Source: Bacillota bacterium
GTDB lineage: Bacteria; Bacillota; Clostridia; Christensenellales; SZUA-584
DNA length: 64,000 nucleotides
Assembly (NCBI GenBank): GCA_023391105.1
Contig: JAEWBO010000022.1
Span: 12,611 to 76,610 of the forward strand
Reading direction: 5' to 3'
The position numbers and the translations under genes are program-made. Below the pieces are notes generated by a model that did no database searches, was not told the origin of the DNA, and saw nothing but the letters and a program-made list of their open reading frames with translations. Shown in pieces: positions 49,502 to 58,471 of the stretch (positions are counted from its first letter, which is position 1; each line of letters begins with the position of its first letter).

Positions 49502-51412
49502 ATGGCAATACTGGGAATGAGGAGACTGGCGCTGGTCGCGCATCAGGACAGCCGGGACAAGCTGCTCAAAAGCTTGCAGGAGCTTGGCGCAGTCGAAGTC
49601 GTTTCGATGACGCTCGAAGGGCTAAGCTGTGCCCGCCATCCTATCGCCCTGTCTCTTCTCGAGGAAAAATATGCGGCTGTACGTGAGGCGCTGGAAACGC
49701 TGCGTCCGTACGATAGTAACAAGCCTTCTTTTCTGACGCCCAAACCGCCGATATCGCGCAGCAGCCTTAAGGAGACGGCCAACCGCTTCGACGAAGCTGA
49801 AGAGATCATCGACAAGATCAAGGCTTTTTCAGATGACATGAGCGCGGTGAAAGCGCGGCGGCAGCGGCTTAAGAACCGCATTGCACAGCTTGAGCCGTAT
49901 GCGCGTTTTGACGCGCCGCTCGAAAGCATTGGCGAGAGCAAATATACTGCGTGTCTGCTCGGCACGATACCCGATGAGAGCAAGGACAAATATGCGCAGA
50001 TCATAGAAGATTTCAGTGATTCTGCCTGTTTTGAAACGGTGGACGATCAAAAGGATACGGTCACGGTTTTTGTGGTGATGCATAAAAGCGTGCAGGAAAA
50101 GCTTACGGGTGAGCTTAAGTTCATCGGCCTTTCCGAAGCCTATACCAAAGAGCTTATCGGCACACCGGGAGACATTATTCACGACAGTGAGAACGAGTAT
50201 TTATCGCTTGAAGAAGAAACAAAAGAATACGAAGATAAGGCACGCCATTACGTGGATGACAAGCCGCTGTTAACAGCGCTTGAGGATTACCTTGCCAACG
50301 AAATTGCGCGTGAGAAATGCACTGAAAAGCTCGGCGAAACGGGCAGCACGTTTGCGCTTGAGGGCTGGGTGATTGCGGACGATCAAGCAAGAGTGGAAGC
50401 TGCCATACTTGAAACCGCGCCAGAAGCATATATCCATTTCCGCGATCCCGAGGAGGGTGAGATACCGCCCACAGCGCTTGATAACCCCCACGTGGTGCGT
50501 CCCTTCGAAGCGGTCACGGATATGTATGCCGTTCCTTCACCGAAAGGCTTTGATCCCAACCGAATTATGGCGTTTTTCTATTTTGTGATATTCGGCATGA
50601 TGATGGGCGACTTTGCCTACGGTGTGCTGCTTTCATTGGGCGCGTTAGCGGTGCTCAAGCTCAAAAAACCTGTCGGCATGTTCCGCCGCATCACCACGGT
50701 TGTGATGTACTGCGGCATTTCGTCGGCGCTTTGGGGGTTGTTCTTCGGCACAATTTTCAGCATCGAAGGCGTACCCTACGTATTAAGCCCGTTACAAGAT
50801 GCAGACGGCGCTTTGGGCACACTCATTCTGTGCCTTGGCATCGGCGTGCTGCATATCATGACGGGTATTGGCATCGGCGCTTATATGGACATCAAGCGCG
50901 GCAACTTTTTAGCCGCGATATTCGATCGCGTATCATGGATGCTCGTCATTATCGGCGGCATCATGCTGCTATTGGGCGGCGCCATCGGCACGGTGGGCAC
51001 ATACATGGCGCTCGCAGGTCTGCTGATTCTGCTGCTGACTCAGGGACGCAGCAAAAAGGGTATCGTCAGAAAGGCCATGGGCGGCCTATCCAGCATATAC
51101 GGCATCACGGGCTATGTGAGCGATATATTGTCCTACTGCCGTATTTTCGGCATGGGTCTTGCCACCACGGTTATCGCGATGGTGTTCAATACCATAGCGG
51201 GGCTGCTGATGGGCGGAGTGGTCGGATACATTTTCGGCATCGTCATACTCACGGCCGGGCATGTATTTAACATCGCGATCAACGCGCTGGGCGCGTTTGT
51301 GCACACCGCGCGTTTGCAGTACATCGAATTCTTCAACAAGTTCTACGAGGGTGACGGGCACGCGTTTATGCCGCTTGGCATACGCACAAAGCACCATAGG
51401 CTGCAAGATTAG
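49502..51412 (+). CDS. V-type ATP synthase subunit I (a-subunit homolog)
   Basis: A 636-residue subunit that forms the ion half-channels. The N-terminal ~340 residues are a charged cytoplasmic arm with coiled-coil segments. The C-terminal part has about seven helices, with FYFVIFGMMMGDFAYG, SYCRIFGMGLATTVIA and ALGAFVHTARLQYIEFFNKFYEGDG, the classic V-ATPase I/a motifs. It starts one base after subunit H and makes the stator that faces the K-ring. Confidence 0.95.
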   Translation: MAILGMRRLALVAHQDSRDKLLKSLQELGAVEVVSMTLEGLSCARHPIALSLLEEKYAAVREALETLRPYDSNKPSFLTPKPPISRSSLKETANRFDEAEEIIDKIKAFSDDMSAVKARRQRLKNRIAQLEPYARFDAPLESIGESKYTACLLGTIPDESKDKYAQIIEDFSDSACFETVDDQKDTVTVFVVMHKSVQEKLTGELKFIGLSEAYTKELIGTPGDIIHDSENEYLSLEEETKEYEDKARHYVDDKPLLTALEDYLANEIAREKCTEKLGETGSTFALEGWVIADDQARVEAAILETAPEAYIHFRDPEEGEIPPTALDNPHVVRPFEAVTDMYAVPSPKGFDPNRIMAFFYFVIFGMMMGDFAYGVLLSLGALAVLKLKKPVGMFRRITTVVMYCGISSALWGLFFGTIFSIEGVPYVLSPLQDADGALGTLILCLGIGVLHIMTGIGIGAYMDIKRGNFLAAIFDRVSWMLVIIGGIMLLLGGAIGTVGTYMALAGLLILLLTQGRSKKGIVRKAMGGLSSIYGITGYVSDILSYCRIFGMGLATTVIAMVFNTIAGLLMGGVVGYIFGIVILTAGHVFNIAINALGAFVHTARLQYIEFFNKFYEGDGHAFMPLGIRTKHHRLQD

Positions 51413-51472
51413 AGACCGCAGCAGCGGTTTATATAACAGAAAACAATCGGTAACGATTTTAGGAGGGACTCC

Positions 51473-51958
51473 ATGGACTTTTTTGGTGAATATTTCGGCA
51501 TGATCATATCGACGTTTGGCGCCGCACTGGCGGTGGGCCTCTCGGGCATCGGCTCCGCAAAGGGCATCAGCCTTGCGGGTCAGGCTGCAGCCGGCCTCGT
51601 TTCGGAAGAGCCGGATCGTTTCGGACAGGCGCTTGTTCTGCAGCTGCTTCCGGGCACACAGGGCATCTATGGTCTGCTCGTCGCGTTTCTGATACTGCTC
51701 AACAACGGTATTGTGGGCGGCGGCATGATCTCTGCGGCGCAGGGCTGGGTATATTTCTTTGCCTCGCTGCCTGTGGGCATCGTCGGTTTAACATCCGCCA
51801 TCTCGCAGGGCAAAACAGCCGTATCGGGTATCGCACTGCTTGGCAAGCGCCCCGAAGAGCAGGGCAAAGCCATCACGATGGCCATCATGGTGGAAACATA
51901 CGCGGTGTTCGCGCTGCTGATTTCCATGCTGATCATACTGCTCGGCAAAGCGGCTTAA
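51473..51958 (+). CDS. V-type ATP synthase subunit K (proteolipid ring)
   Basis: A 161-residue four-helix proteolipid made of two tandem hairpins (about residues 8-78 and 92-160). The ion-binding acid is Glu141 (AIMVETYAVFALLIS); the first hairpin has no acid but LLPGTQGIYG. Residues L59, T62, Q63, Q112 (ISQGKTAV) and E141 correspond by alignment to Leu61, Thr64, Gln65, Gln110 and Glu139 of the Enterococcus hirae Na+-ring, so a Na+-coupled enzyme is likely. GGAGGG precedes the ATG. Confidence 0.95.
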   Translation: MDFFGEYFGMIISTFGAALAVGLSGIGSAKGISLAGQAAAGLVSEEPDRFGQALVLQLLPGTQGIYGLLVAFLILLNNGIVGGGMISAAQGWVYFFASLPVGIVGLTSAISQGKTAVSGIALLGKRPEEQGKAITMAIMVETYAVFALLISMLIILLGKAA

Positions 51959-51996
51959 TACCTTGCAAAATACAGTATTAAAGGACGTGATATAAT

Positions 51997-52596
51997 TTGG
52001 CCGGAGCGGAGAAACTCATAGAAAAAATTATAGGCGACGCCCAGCGTGACGCGGAAAGCTATTGGCACGAAGCGGAAGAGAAAAAGCAGGCGATGCGCGA
52101 AAAGCTTGGCAAAGATATCGAGAAGCGCAAGGCCGAGATCGACCGCATGTCGGACGAAGCGGTGCGCGAAAACAAAAAACGCATGGCTGCCGTTTACGAC
52201 CTTGAATACAGTAAGCAGCTTCTTGTCGCCAAGCAGGAAATGATGGCTGAAGCCAAAGCGCTGGCAATGCAAAAGCTTTTGTCCTTACCCGATGATCAAT
52301 ATTTATTGCTGCTCAAGCAGCGTTTGATTGATTGTGCGGCAAACGGGCACGGAGGGATCATTGTGTCCAAAGGCGAAAAGCGTATTAACACGTCTTTCCT
52401 GCGTGACGTTAACAAGGCGCTTAAAAACGCCTGTGGTACGGGCGAGGTACAGCTCTTAAAAGAGACGAGAGATATTTCGGGCGGCTTCGTCTTTGTAGAC
52501 GGCGGTCTGGAGATCGATATGTCGCTCGAGGCGCTGCTCAGCGAAGCGTGGCAGCAAAGCGAAACAGATGTGGCAGCCGTGCTATTCGGCGCATGA
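51997..52596 (+). CDS. V-type ATP synthase subunit E
   Basis: Peripheral-stalk subunit of 199 residues: long charged N-terminal helix (IIGDAQRDAESYWHEAEEKKQAMREKLGK, in part) and a globular C-terminal domain with GGFVFVDGGLEIDMSLEALL, a family mark. It pairs with subunit H. The start is TTG at 51997 after AAAGGACG. Next is subunit C after 11 bp. Confidence 0.9.
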   Translation: MAGAEKLIEKIIGDAQRDAESYWHEAEEKKQAMREKLGKDIEKRKAEIDRMSDEAVRENKKRMAAVYDLEYSKQLLVAKQEMMAEAKALAMQKLLSLPDDQYLLLLKQRLIDCAANGHGGIIVSKGEKRINTSFLRDVNKALKNACGTGEVQLLKETRDISGGFVFVDGGLEIDMSLEALLSEAWQQSETDVAAVLFGA

Positions 52597-52607
52597 TGGG
52601 ATAAAAC

Positions 52608-53594
52608 ATGTCAGAAACACAAAGCAGCTATCCCTTTGCCTCGGCGCGTATCAAGGCATTGGAGCCAAGGCTGATTACAAAAGAAAAGCTTTCGCGGCTG
52701 ATTGAAGCCAAGGATTACGAGACAGCCATGCGCCAGCTTAATGAGCTGGGGTACGGTCAGTCTGCGCCGGATTTCGAAGCGATGATACAAAAGGAGCTTG
52801 AGGAGACTGACGCGCTTTTGCTCGCGCTTTCACCCAGCGATGTGTTCACGCGCATTGTCCGCGCGGACAGGGACTACTACAATCTCAAGGTCATCATTAA
52901 ACTGCTCATGCGAGACCAGAGCATAGACAGCATGGCTCTTACGCCGGGCAACATCAGCGTGGAAACGCTGCGGCGCGCGATATCCGAAAACAACTACTTT
53001 GAGCTGCCGGAAAACATGACCGACGCGCTCAATTATATCGACAAGCAGTTCACTGTGGCGACAGACCCTTCTATCATCGGCGTGGCGCTGGATCGAGCCT
53101 ATGCCAAGGAAATCCGCGATCTGGTCGCTCAAATGAAGGATCCGCTGGTCACGCAGTATTATACGGCGTATTTCGATATGAGCAACATCATTGCACTGCT
53201 GCGCGTGCGCGCGGCAGACGCACCCAAGGAAACATTCGAACGCGCATTTTTAAAGGGTGGCCGTATCGACAAACGCACGCTGACAAACGCTTTCGACGTC
53301 TCGGACGACAGCTTTTTATCAGCTGCAGCCAAAGGCGAATACGCGTCAATACTAGCGGACGCGTTTGAGGATTATCAAAAGTCGGGCAGCCTTTATATGC
53401 TTGAAAAGTCGCGCGATGACTATCTGCTTTCACTGCTGGAAAAGCACCGCCATGATATGTTCGGCATCGGAGTGCTCATGGGCTACTACGTGGCTAAGCA
53501 GCGTGAGGCATCGGCCATACGCATGGTGATGACGGCCAAGCAGGGCGGCATTGATGCAGACGTGGTCACCAAGCGGCTAAAAGAGCTCTACTAG
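52608..53594 (+). CDS. V-type ATP synthase subunit C
   Basis: A 328-residue subunit that links the central stalk to the membrane ring. ARIKALEPRLITKEKLSRLIEA is the family head, and the rest is helical with DYYNLKVIIKLLM and FDMSNIIALLRVRA. Length and position after subunit E are normal. The ribosome site is weak. Confidence 0.92.
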   Translation: MSETQSSYPFASARIKALEPRLITKEKLSRLIEAKDYETAMRQLNELGYGQSAPDFEAMIQKELEETDALLLALSPSDVFTRIVRADRDYYNLKVIIKLLMRDQSIDSMALTPGNISVETLRRAISENNYFELPENMTDALNYIDKQFTVATDPSIIGVALDRAYAKEIRDLVAQMKDPLVTQYYTAYFDMSNIIALLRVRAADAPKETFERAFLKGGRIDKRTLTNAFDVSDDSFLSAAAKGEYASILADAFEDYQKSGSLYMLEKSRDDYLLSLLEKHRHDMFGIGVLMGYYVAKQREASAIRMVMTAKQGGIDADVVTKRLKELY

Positions 53595-53607
53595 AGAGGA
53601 TAAAACG

Positions 53608-53925
53608 ATGAACAAGATTGGCGTTGTGGGCGATTTGGACAGCATCATCGGTTTTAAAACACTCGGTATCGACGTTTACCCGGCAACGGGAGACGAGGTG
53701 ACGGGTGTGTTGAATCGTCTCGCCACCAGCGGTTATGCAATTATTTTCGTGACGGAACAGGCCGCTGAAACCGCCGCTGAAACCATCGACCGATACAAGA
53801 CCTCGCCGTTTCCCGCGATTATCCCCATCCCGGGCAACCGCGGCACGACAGGATTTGGCATGCAGGGCATCCACGCCAACGTGGAAAAGGCGATCGGCGC
53901 GGATATACTGTTCAAAGAGGAATAA
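53608..53925 (+). CDS. V-type ATP synthase subunit F
   Basis: Small 105-residue central-stalk subunit: MNKIGVVGDLDSIIGFKTLG, then YAIIFVTEQAAETAAETID and FPAIIPIPGNRGTTGFGMQG, the full family signature. Normal length. GAGAGG precedes the ATG. Confidence 0.95.
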   Translation: MNKIGVVGDLDSIIGFKTLGIDVYPATGDEVTGVLNRLATSGYAIIFVTEQAAETAAETIDRYKTSPFPAIIPIPGNRGTTGFGMQGIHANVEKAIGADILFKEE

Positions 53926-53975
53926 CCGGCGCGAAGTATCGCGCATAAGAGATATCACACAGGAAGGATTTGCAT

Positions 53976-55748
53976 ATGGAAGGCAGAATAGTCAAGGTTT
54001 CCGGCCCCCTCATCGTCGCAAGCGGTCTTGGTGACAGCGAAATGTACGATGTGGTGAGGGTCTCAAGCCAGAAGCTGATCGGCGAAATCATAGAGCTTCG
54101 GGGCGACATGGCCTCAATACAGGTGTATGAGGAGACAAGCGGCCTCGGGCCCGGAGAGCCGGTAACCCCCACAGGCAGCCCGCTTTCGGTTGAGCTCGCG
54201 CCCGGCCTTATCGAGTCAATATTCGACGGCATACAGCGCCCGCTCGATAAAATAAGAGACATGGCGGGAGACCGTATCAGTCGGGGTATCAGCCTATCCG
54301 CGCTCGACCACGACAAGAAGTGGACATTTATGCCGCTTGCAAAGGTGGGCGATCAAGTGACTGCGGGTGATTTTCTTGGCTATGTGCAGGAAACCGCACT
54401 GGTCAAGCACTATATCATGGTACCGCCGAACGCGCAGGGCACGGTGGAGTGGCTCGCAAGCGGCGAAGCCACAATCGTGGAGCCCATCGCGAAGCTCAAA
54501 AACGGCAATGAAACCATTGATATCGCGATGCTTCAGCGATGGCCGGTGCGTCGCGGACGTCCGTATGCGGAAAAGCTGCCGCCGACAGAGCCCATGATCA
54601 CAGGCCAGCGCGTCATCGACACGCTGTTTCCCGTGGCAAAAGGCGGTGTGGCCGCTGTGCCGGGGCCGTTTGGCAGCGGCAAGACGGTGGTACAGCATCA
54701 GCTGGCCAAGTGGGCGGATGCGGATATCATCGTGTACGTCGGCTGCGGCGAACGCGGCAACGAGATGACAGACGTGCTCATGGAGTTCCCGGAGCTTAAG
54801 GATCCGCGAAGCGGCGAGCCGCTCATGAAGCGCACGGTGCTCATCGCGAACACGTCGGACATGCCGGTGGCAGCACGTGAAGCATCCATTTACACTGGTA
54901 TTACGATTGCGGAATATTTCCGCGACATGGGATATAAGGTGGCTATCATGGCCGACTCTACATCACGCTGGGCTGAGGCGCTGCGCGAAATGTCGGGTCG
55001 TCTTGAGGAAATGCCGGGCGACGAAGGTTATCCGGCATATCTGTCCTCGCGTCTCGCGGGCTTTTACGAACGCGCAGGCATCGTCAGGACACTCGGCTCC
55101 GGCGGGCGTACCGGCGCAGTCACGGCGATCGGCGCGGTTTCACCGCCGGGCGGTGACATCTCTGAGCCTGTCTCACAGGCCACGCTGCGTATCGTCAAGG
55201 TGTTCTGGGGACTCTCGGCACAGCTCGCTTACAAGCGCCATTTCCCCGCGATCGACTGGCTCACTTCGTATTCGCTTTATCTTGACAGGTTATCCGATTG
55301 GTTTGATGAATACGTCTCGCACGAATGGGTAAAGCTTCGTACAAAGACGATGCAGCTATTGCAGGAAGAATCGGAGCTGGAAGAAATCGTGCGCCTCGTT
55401 GGCGTCGATGCGCTTTCGCTGAAGGATCGCCTGAAGCTGGAAACAGCGCGCAGCATCCGCGAGGACTATCTGCATCAAAACGCTTTCCACGATATTGACA
55501 CATACACCTCACTGGAAAAGCAGTACGGCATACTCGGCTTGATATTAAAGTGGGGCGAGCTGGGCGAAAAGGCGCTGGCCGCCGGCGCGCCGCTCTCCAA
55601 GATATCGGCACTTCCCGTGCGTGAGGAAATCGGACGTGCCAAGTATGTGCCCGAAAACGAAATGCCCGAAAGGTTTGCGATAATCACGCAGAATCTGGAA
55701 TCCCAGATGAGCGCGCTTTATGAGGAAGGTGGGATAGACATTGCTTAA
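53976..55748 (+). CDS. atpA: V-type ATP synthase catalytic subunit A
   Basis: Catalytic subunit of 590 residues. Walker A VPGPFGSGKTVVQHQLAK near residue 230, the A-specific insert (LSALDHDKKWTFMPLAK to MLQRWPVRRGRPYAEKLPP), YVGCGERGNEMTDVLMEFPE and ADSTSRWAEALREMSGRLEE. All catalytic residues look present. I start at ATG 53976, behind AGGAAGG; an in-frame TTG at 53970 is too close to the site. It overlaps subunit B by eight bases. Confidence 0.96.
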   Translation: MEGRIVKVSGPLIVASGLGDSEMYDVVRVSSQKLIGEIIELRGDMASIQVYEETSGLGPGEPVTPTGSPLSVELAPGLIESIFDGIQRPLDKIRDMAGDRISRGISLSALDHDKKWTFMPLAKVGDQVTAGDFLGYVQETALVKHYIMVPPNAQGTVEWLASGEATIVEPIAKLKNGNETIDIAMLQRWPVRRGRPYAEKLPPTEPMITGQRVIDTLFPVAKGGVAAVPGPFGSGKTVVQHQLAKWADADIIVYVGCGERGNEMTDVLMEFPELKDPRSGEPLMKRTVLIANTSDMPVAAREASIYTGITIAEYFRDMGYKVAIMADSTSRWAEALREMSGRLEEMPGDEGYPAYLSSRLAGFYERAGIVRTLGSGGRTGAVTAIGAVSPPGGDISEPVSQATLRIVKVFWGLSAQLAYKRHFPAIDWLTSYSLYLDRLSDWFDEYVSHEWVKLRTKTMQLLQEESELEEIVRLVGVDALSLKDRLKLETARSIREDYLHQNAFHDIDTYTSLEKQYGILGLILKWGELGEKALAAGAPLSKISALPVREEIGRAKYVPENEMPERFAIITQNLESQMSALYEEGGIDIA

Positions 55749-57120
55749 GGAATACCGCACGATCAGCGAGGTTGTCGGCCCGCTCATGCTCGTGGAAGGC
55801 GTCAGCGGCGTCAAGTACGATGAGCTTGTCGAGATCGTTCAGCAGAGCGGAGAGACGCGCCGCGGCAAGGTGCTCGAAATCAACGGGGACAAAGCGCTGG
55901 TGCAGCTTTTTGAAAGCTCACAGGGATTAAAAATATCCACCTCCAAGGCACGTTTCCTGGGGCGCAGCATCGAGCTTGCGGTGTCTTACGACATGCTGGG
56001 CCGCGTTTTTGACGGTATGGGCGAGCCTATTGACAATGGCCCCGCCATCATCCCCGAAAAACGCATGGATATCAACGGATCGCCCATCAATCCGGCGTCT
56101 CGGGACTATCCGGAAGAGTTCATACAGACAGGCATTTCAGCCATAGACGGCCTGAATACATTGGTGCGCGGGCAGAAGCTGCCCGTGTTCTCCGGCTCCG
56201 GCTTGCCGCACGCGAACCTCGCGGCGCAGATCGCGCGACAGGCTAAGGTGCTTGGCGGCGAATCTAATTTTGCGGTGGTGTTCGCCGCGGTGGGTATCAC
56301 GTTTGAAGAAGCCGATTTCTTTATCAGCGACTTTAAAAAGACGGGCGCGATAGATCGCACCGTGCTTTTTGTCAACCTAGCGGACGATCCCGCCATCGAA
56401 CGTATTTCTACGCCGCGTATGGCGCTGACCGCCGCCGAATATCTCGCGTATGAGAAAGGGCTGCATGTGCTCGTCATCATCACGGACATCACGAACTACG
56501 CCGAAGCGCTGCGTGAAGTCTCCGCCGCAAGAAAGGAAGTGCCGGGCCGCAGAGGATACCCCGGTTACCTCTATACTGACCTTGCGACGATGTATGAGCG
56601 CGCGGGCCGCATCAAAGGGCGCGAAGGCTCGGTGACGCAGATACCGATACTCTCAATGCCGGAGGATGACAAAACGCATCCGATCCCCGACTTAACGGGC
56701 TATATCACAGAGGGACAGATCATACTCTCGCGCGAGCTGCTGAGAAAAGGCGTCACGCCGCCCATCGACGTACTGCCGTCTCTCTCGCGTCTTAAGGACA
56801 AGGGCATCGGCAAGGGCAAAACACGCGAGGATCACGCGGACTCGATGAACCAGCTTTTCGCGGCGTATGCGCGCGGCAAGGACGCCAAGGAGCTTTCGGT
56901 TATACTCGGCGAAGCGGCGCTGACCGACGTGGACAAGCTCTACGCCAAGTTCGCGGACGCGTTTGAAAAGGAATATGTGTCTCAAGGGTACGACAGCAAC
57001 CGGACGATCGAGGAGACGCTGAATCTGGGATGGAAGCTGCTGAAAATCCTGCCCAAGTCTGAATTAAAGCGTATCAAGGACGAATATATCGAAAAATATC
57101 TGCCGGCGGACGAGGATTAA
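55741..57120 (+). CDS. atpB: V-type ATP synthase regulatory subunit B
   Basis: Non-catalytic nucleotide-binding subunit of 459 residues. It lacks a Walker A lysine loop (LPVFSGSGLPHANLAAQIAR at that place), as normal, and has SRDYPEEFIQTGISAIDGLN, VLVIITDITNYAEALREVSA and GRRGYPGYLYTDLATMYERA. The start is a TTG that overlaps the atpA stop. It is followed 3 bp later by subunit D. Confidence 0.96.
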   Translation: MLKEYRTISEVVGPLMLVEGVSGVKYDELVEIVQQSGETRRGKVLEINGDKALVQLFESSQGLKISTSKARFLGRSIELAVSYDMLGRVFDGMGEPIDNGPAIIPEKRMDINGSPINPASRDYPEEFIQTGISAIDGLNTLVRGQKLPVFSGSGLPHANLAAQIARQAKVLGGESNFAVVFAAVGITFEEADFFISDFKKTGAIDRTVLFVNLADDPAIERISTPRMALTAAEYLAYEKGLHVLVIITDITNYAEALREVSAARKEVPGRRGYPGYLYTDLATMYERAGRIKGREGSVTQIPILSMPEDDKTHPIPDLTGYITEGQIILSRELLRKGVTPPIDVLPSLSRLKDKGIGKGKTREDHADSMNQLFAAYARGKDAKELSVILGEAALTDVDKLYAKFADAFEKEYVSQGYDSNRTIEETLNLGWKLLKILPKSELKRIKDEYIEKYLPADED

Positions 57121-57123
57121 TAA

Positions 57124-57765
57124 ATGGCTGTTTTACGAGTGAACCCGACGCGAATGGAGTTAACCAAGCTCAAAAAGCGCTTGGTGACAGCCACGCGGGG
57201 ACACAAGCTGTTAAAGGATAAACGCGATGAGATGGTGCGCCAGTTCATGCTGCTCATCAGACGCAACAAGGCACTGCGTGAAGAGGTGGAAGCGGCGCTG
57301 TCAATGGCGCTTGCCGGCTTTGTGCTTGCGCGCGTCGCGATGACAAAAGAGACGATGGACGAAGCGCTGATGTATCCTGTACGAGAGGTCGAGCTCTCCA
57401 TTAGCCGCGCGAACATCATGAGTGTGGACGTGCCCAAAATCAGCTATAGTGAAAAGAAACAGGAGCGCTCGTTCTTCCCTTACGGCCTGCTATGCACATC
57501 TGCCGAGCTGGACAGCGCCACGACAAAGCTGTCAAGCGTGCTGCCGCAGATGGTCGAGCTTGCCGAGCTGGAAAAAACGTGTAACATGCTCGCGGATGAA
57601 ATAGAAAAAACGCGCCGCCGCGTCAACGCGCTTGAGTACGTGATGATTCCGCAGCTGCAGGAGACCATTCGCTATATCCGCATGAAGCTGGACGAGAATG
57701 AGCGCGGCAACTTAACACGGCTCATGAAGACAAAAGATATGATCGCAAAAAGAGAAGCTAACTAA
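57124..57765 (+). CDS. V-type ATP synthase subunit D
   Basis: Central rotor shaft of 213 residues, mostly two long helices (VNPTRMELTKLKKRLVTATR and, at the C-terminus, RRRVNALEYVMIPQLQETIR). It completes the operon order H-I-K-E-C-F-A-B-D. No clear terminator is seen in the 79 bp before the next gene, so some read-through into the lipoprotein gene is possible. Confidence 0.95.
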   Translation: MAVLRVNPTRMELTKLKKRLVTATRGHKLLKDKRDEMVRQFMLLIRRNKALREEVEAALSMALAGFVLARVAMTKETMDEALMYPVREVELSISRANIMSVDVPKISYSEKKQERSFFPYGLLCTSAELDSATTKLSSVLPQMVELAELEKTCNMLADEIEKTRRRVNALEYVMIPQLQETIRYIRMKLDENERGNLTRLMKTKDMIAKREAN

Positions 57766-57844
57766 GAAGAACGCCTTATACACTTTTCTTTTTAATACGG
57801 GATCTCAAAAGCATTTTGGGGTGTCGTTGAAAGGATGAGATACA

Positions 57845-58345
57845 ATGAAAAAAAACTTGAAAATCCTGCATCTTGTTCTTTGCATTGTCACTTTGCTGCT
57901 GCTTTTCGGCTGCGGCACATCCCCGGTAGGGGCTTCTGCCAGCGCAGACGCTCAGCCGACGACATATTTATATGACGGCAGTATCATCAGCGGTATGCTG
58001 GATAAAATCATGGCATCCTCCGGCACAATAGAGGCTGTCCCCGTGCAGATCACCAGCGCGAGGTTTGTTCGTCAAGGCTGCCTTATTCATTATGACAAGA
58101 TCGAATACAATGACGACTACGTGCGCGGAAGCATCGATCCCAAAGAGGCGTATTTTCTCAATGAAGAGGAGCTTGACGAGCAGGTAACTGTATCCAGTGC
58201 GTATCTGGATTGCCCCAAGGTGGCTTCACCTTATTTGGACGAAAGGTTTGTCGAATATATTGACTCAAAGGAAGACGGCGTGCCTTTCACGCTATACTGG
58301 CTGGATGGAGAAGTGATATTTGTCAGCATAATCAAAACACCATAA
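57845..58345 (+). CDS. Predicted lipoprotein of unknown function
   Basis: A 166-residue protein with signal peptide KNLKILHLVLCIVTLLLLFG and lipobox LFGC (lipidated Cys near residue 23). The mature part is acidic and has SIISGMLDKIMASSGTIEAV and DDYVRGSIDPKEAYFLNEEE; no known domain is recognised. AAAGGATGAG precedes the ATG. It ends before a strong terminator and is separate from the V-ATPase in function as far as can be seen. Confidence 0.65.
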   Translation: MKKNLKILHLVLCIVTLLLLFGCGTSPVGASASADAQPTTYLYDGSIISGMLDKIMASSGTIEAVPVQITSARFVRQGCLIHYDKIEYNDDYVRGSIDPKEAYFLNEEELDEQVTVSSAYLDCPKVASPYLDERFVEYIDSKEDGVPFTLYWLDGEVIFVSIIKTP

Positions 58346-58378
58346 ATCAATTAGAAATTATGTATGAAGAATTAAAGA

Positions 58379-58414
58379 AACGTCCTGCAACCCAAAGGCT
58401 GCAGGGCGTTTTTT
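58379..58414 (+). terminator. Terminator after the lipoprotein gene
   Basis: AACGTCCTGCA and TGCAGGGCGTT pair over 11 bases with one G-U, followed by T6. It also separates the convergent ypeB gene. Confidence 0.85.
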
Positions 58415-58471
58415 ATAGCGGCTGTATGGGGGGATTGGTTTGCCTGTACACCAGTACGCCCAGCATGCTCT

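Noticed and set aside
48912..49508. 198-codon minus-strand ORF over upp and subunit H
   Set aside because: Low-complexity Ser/Ala-rich complement of a charged helical gene.
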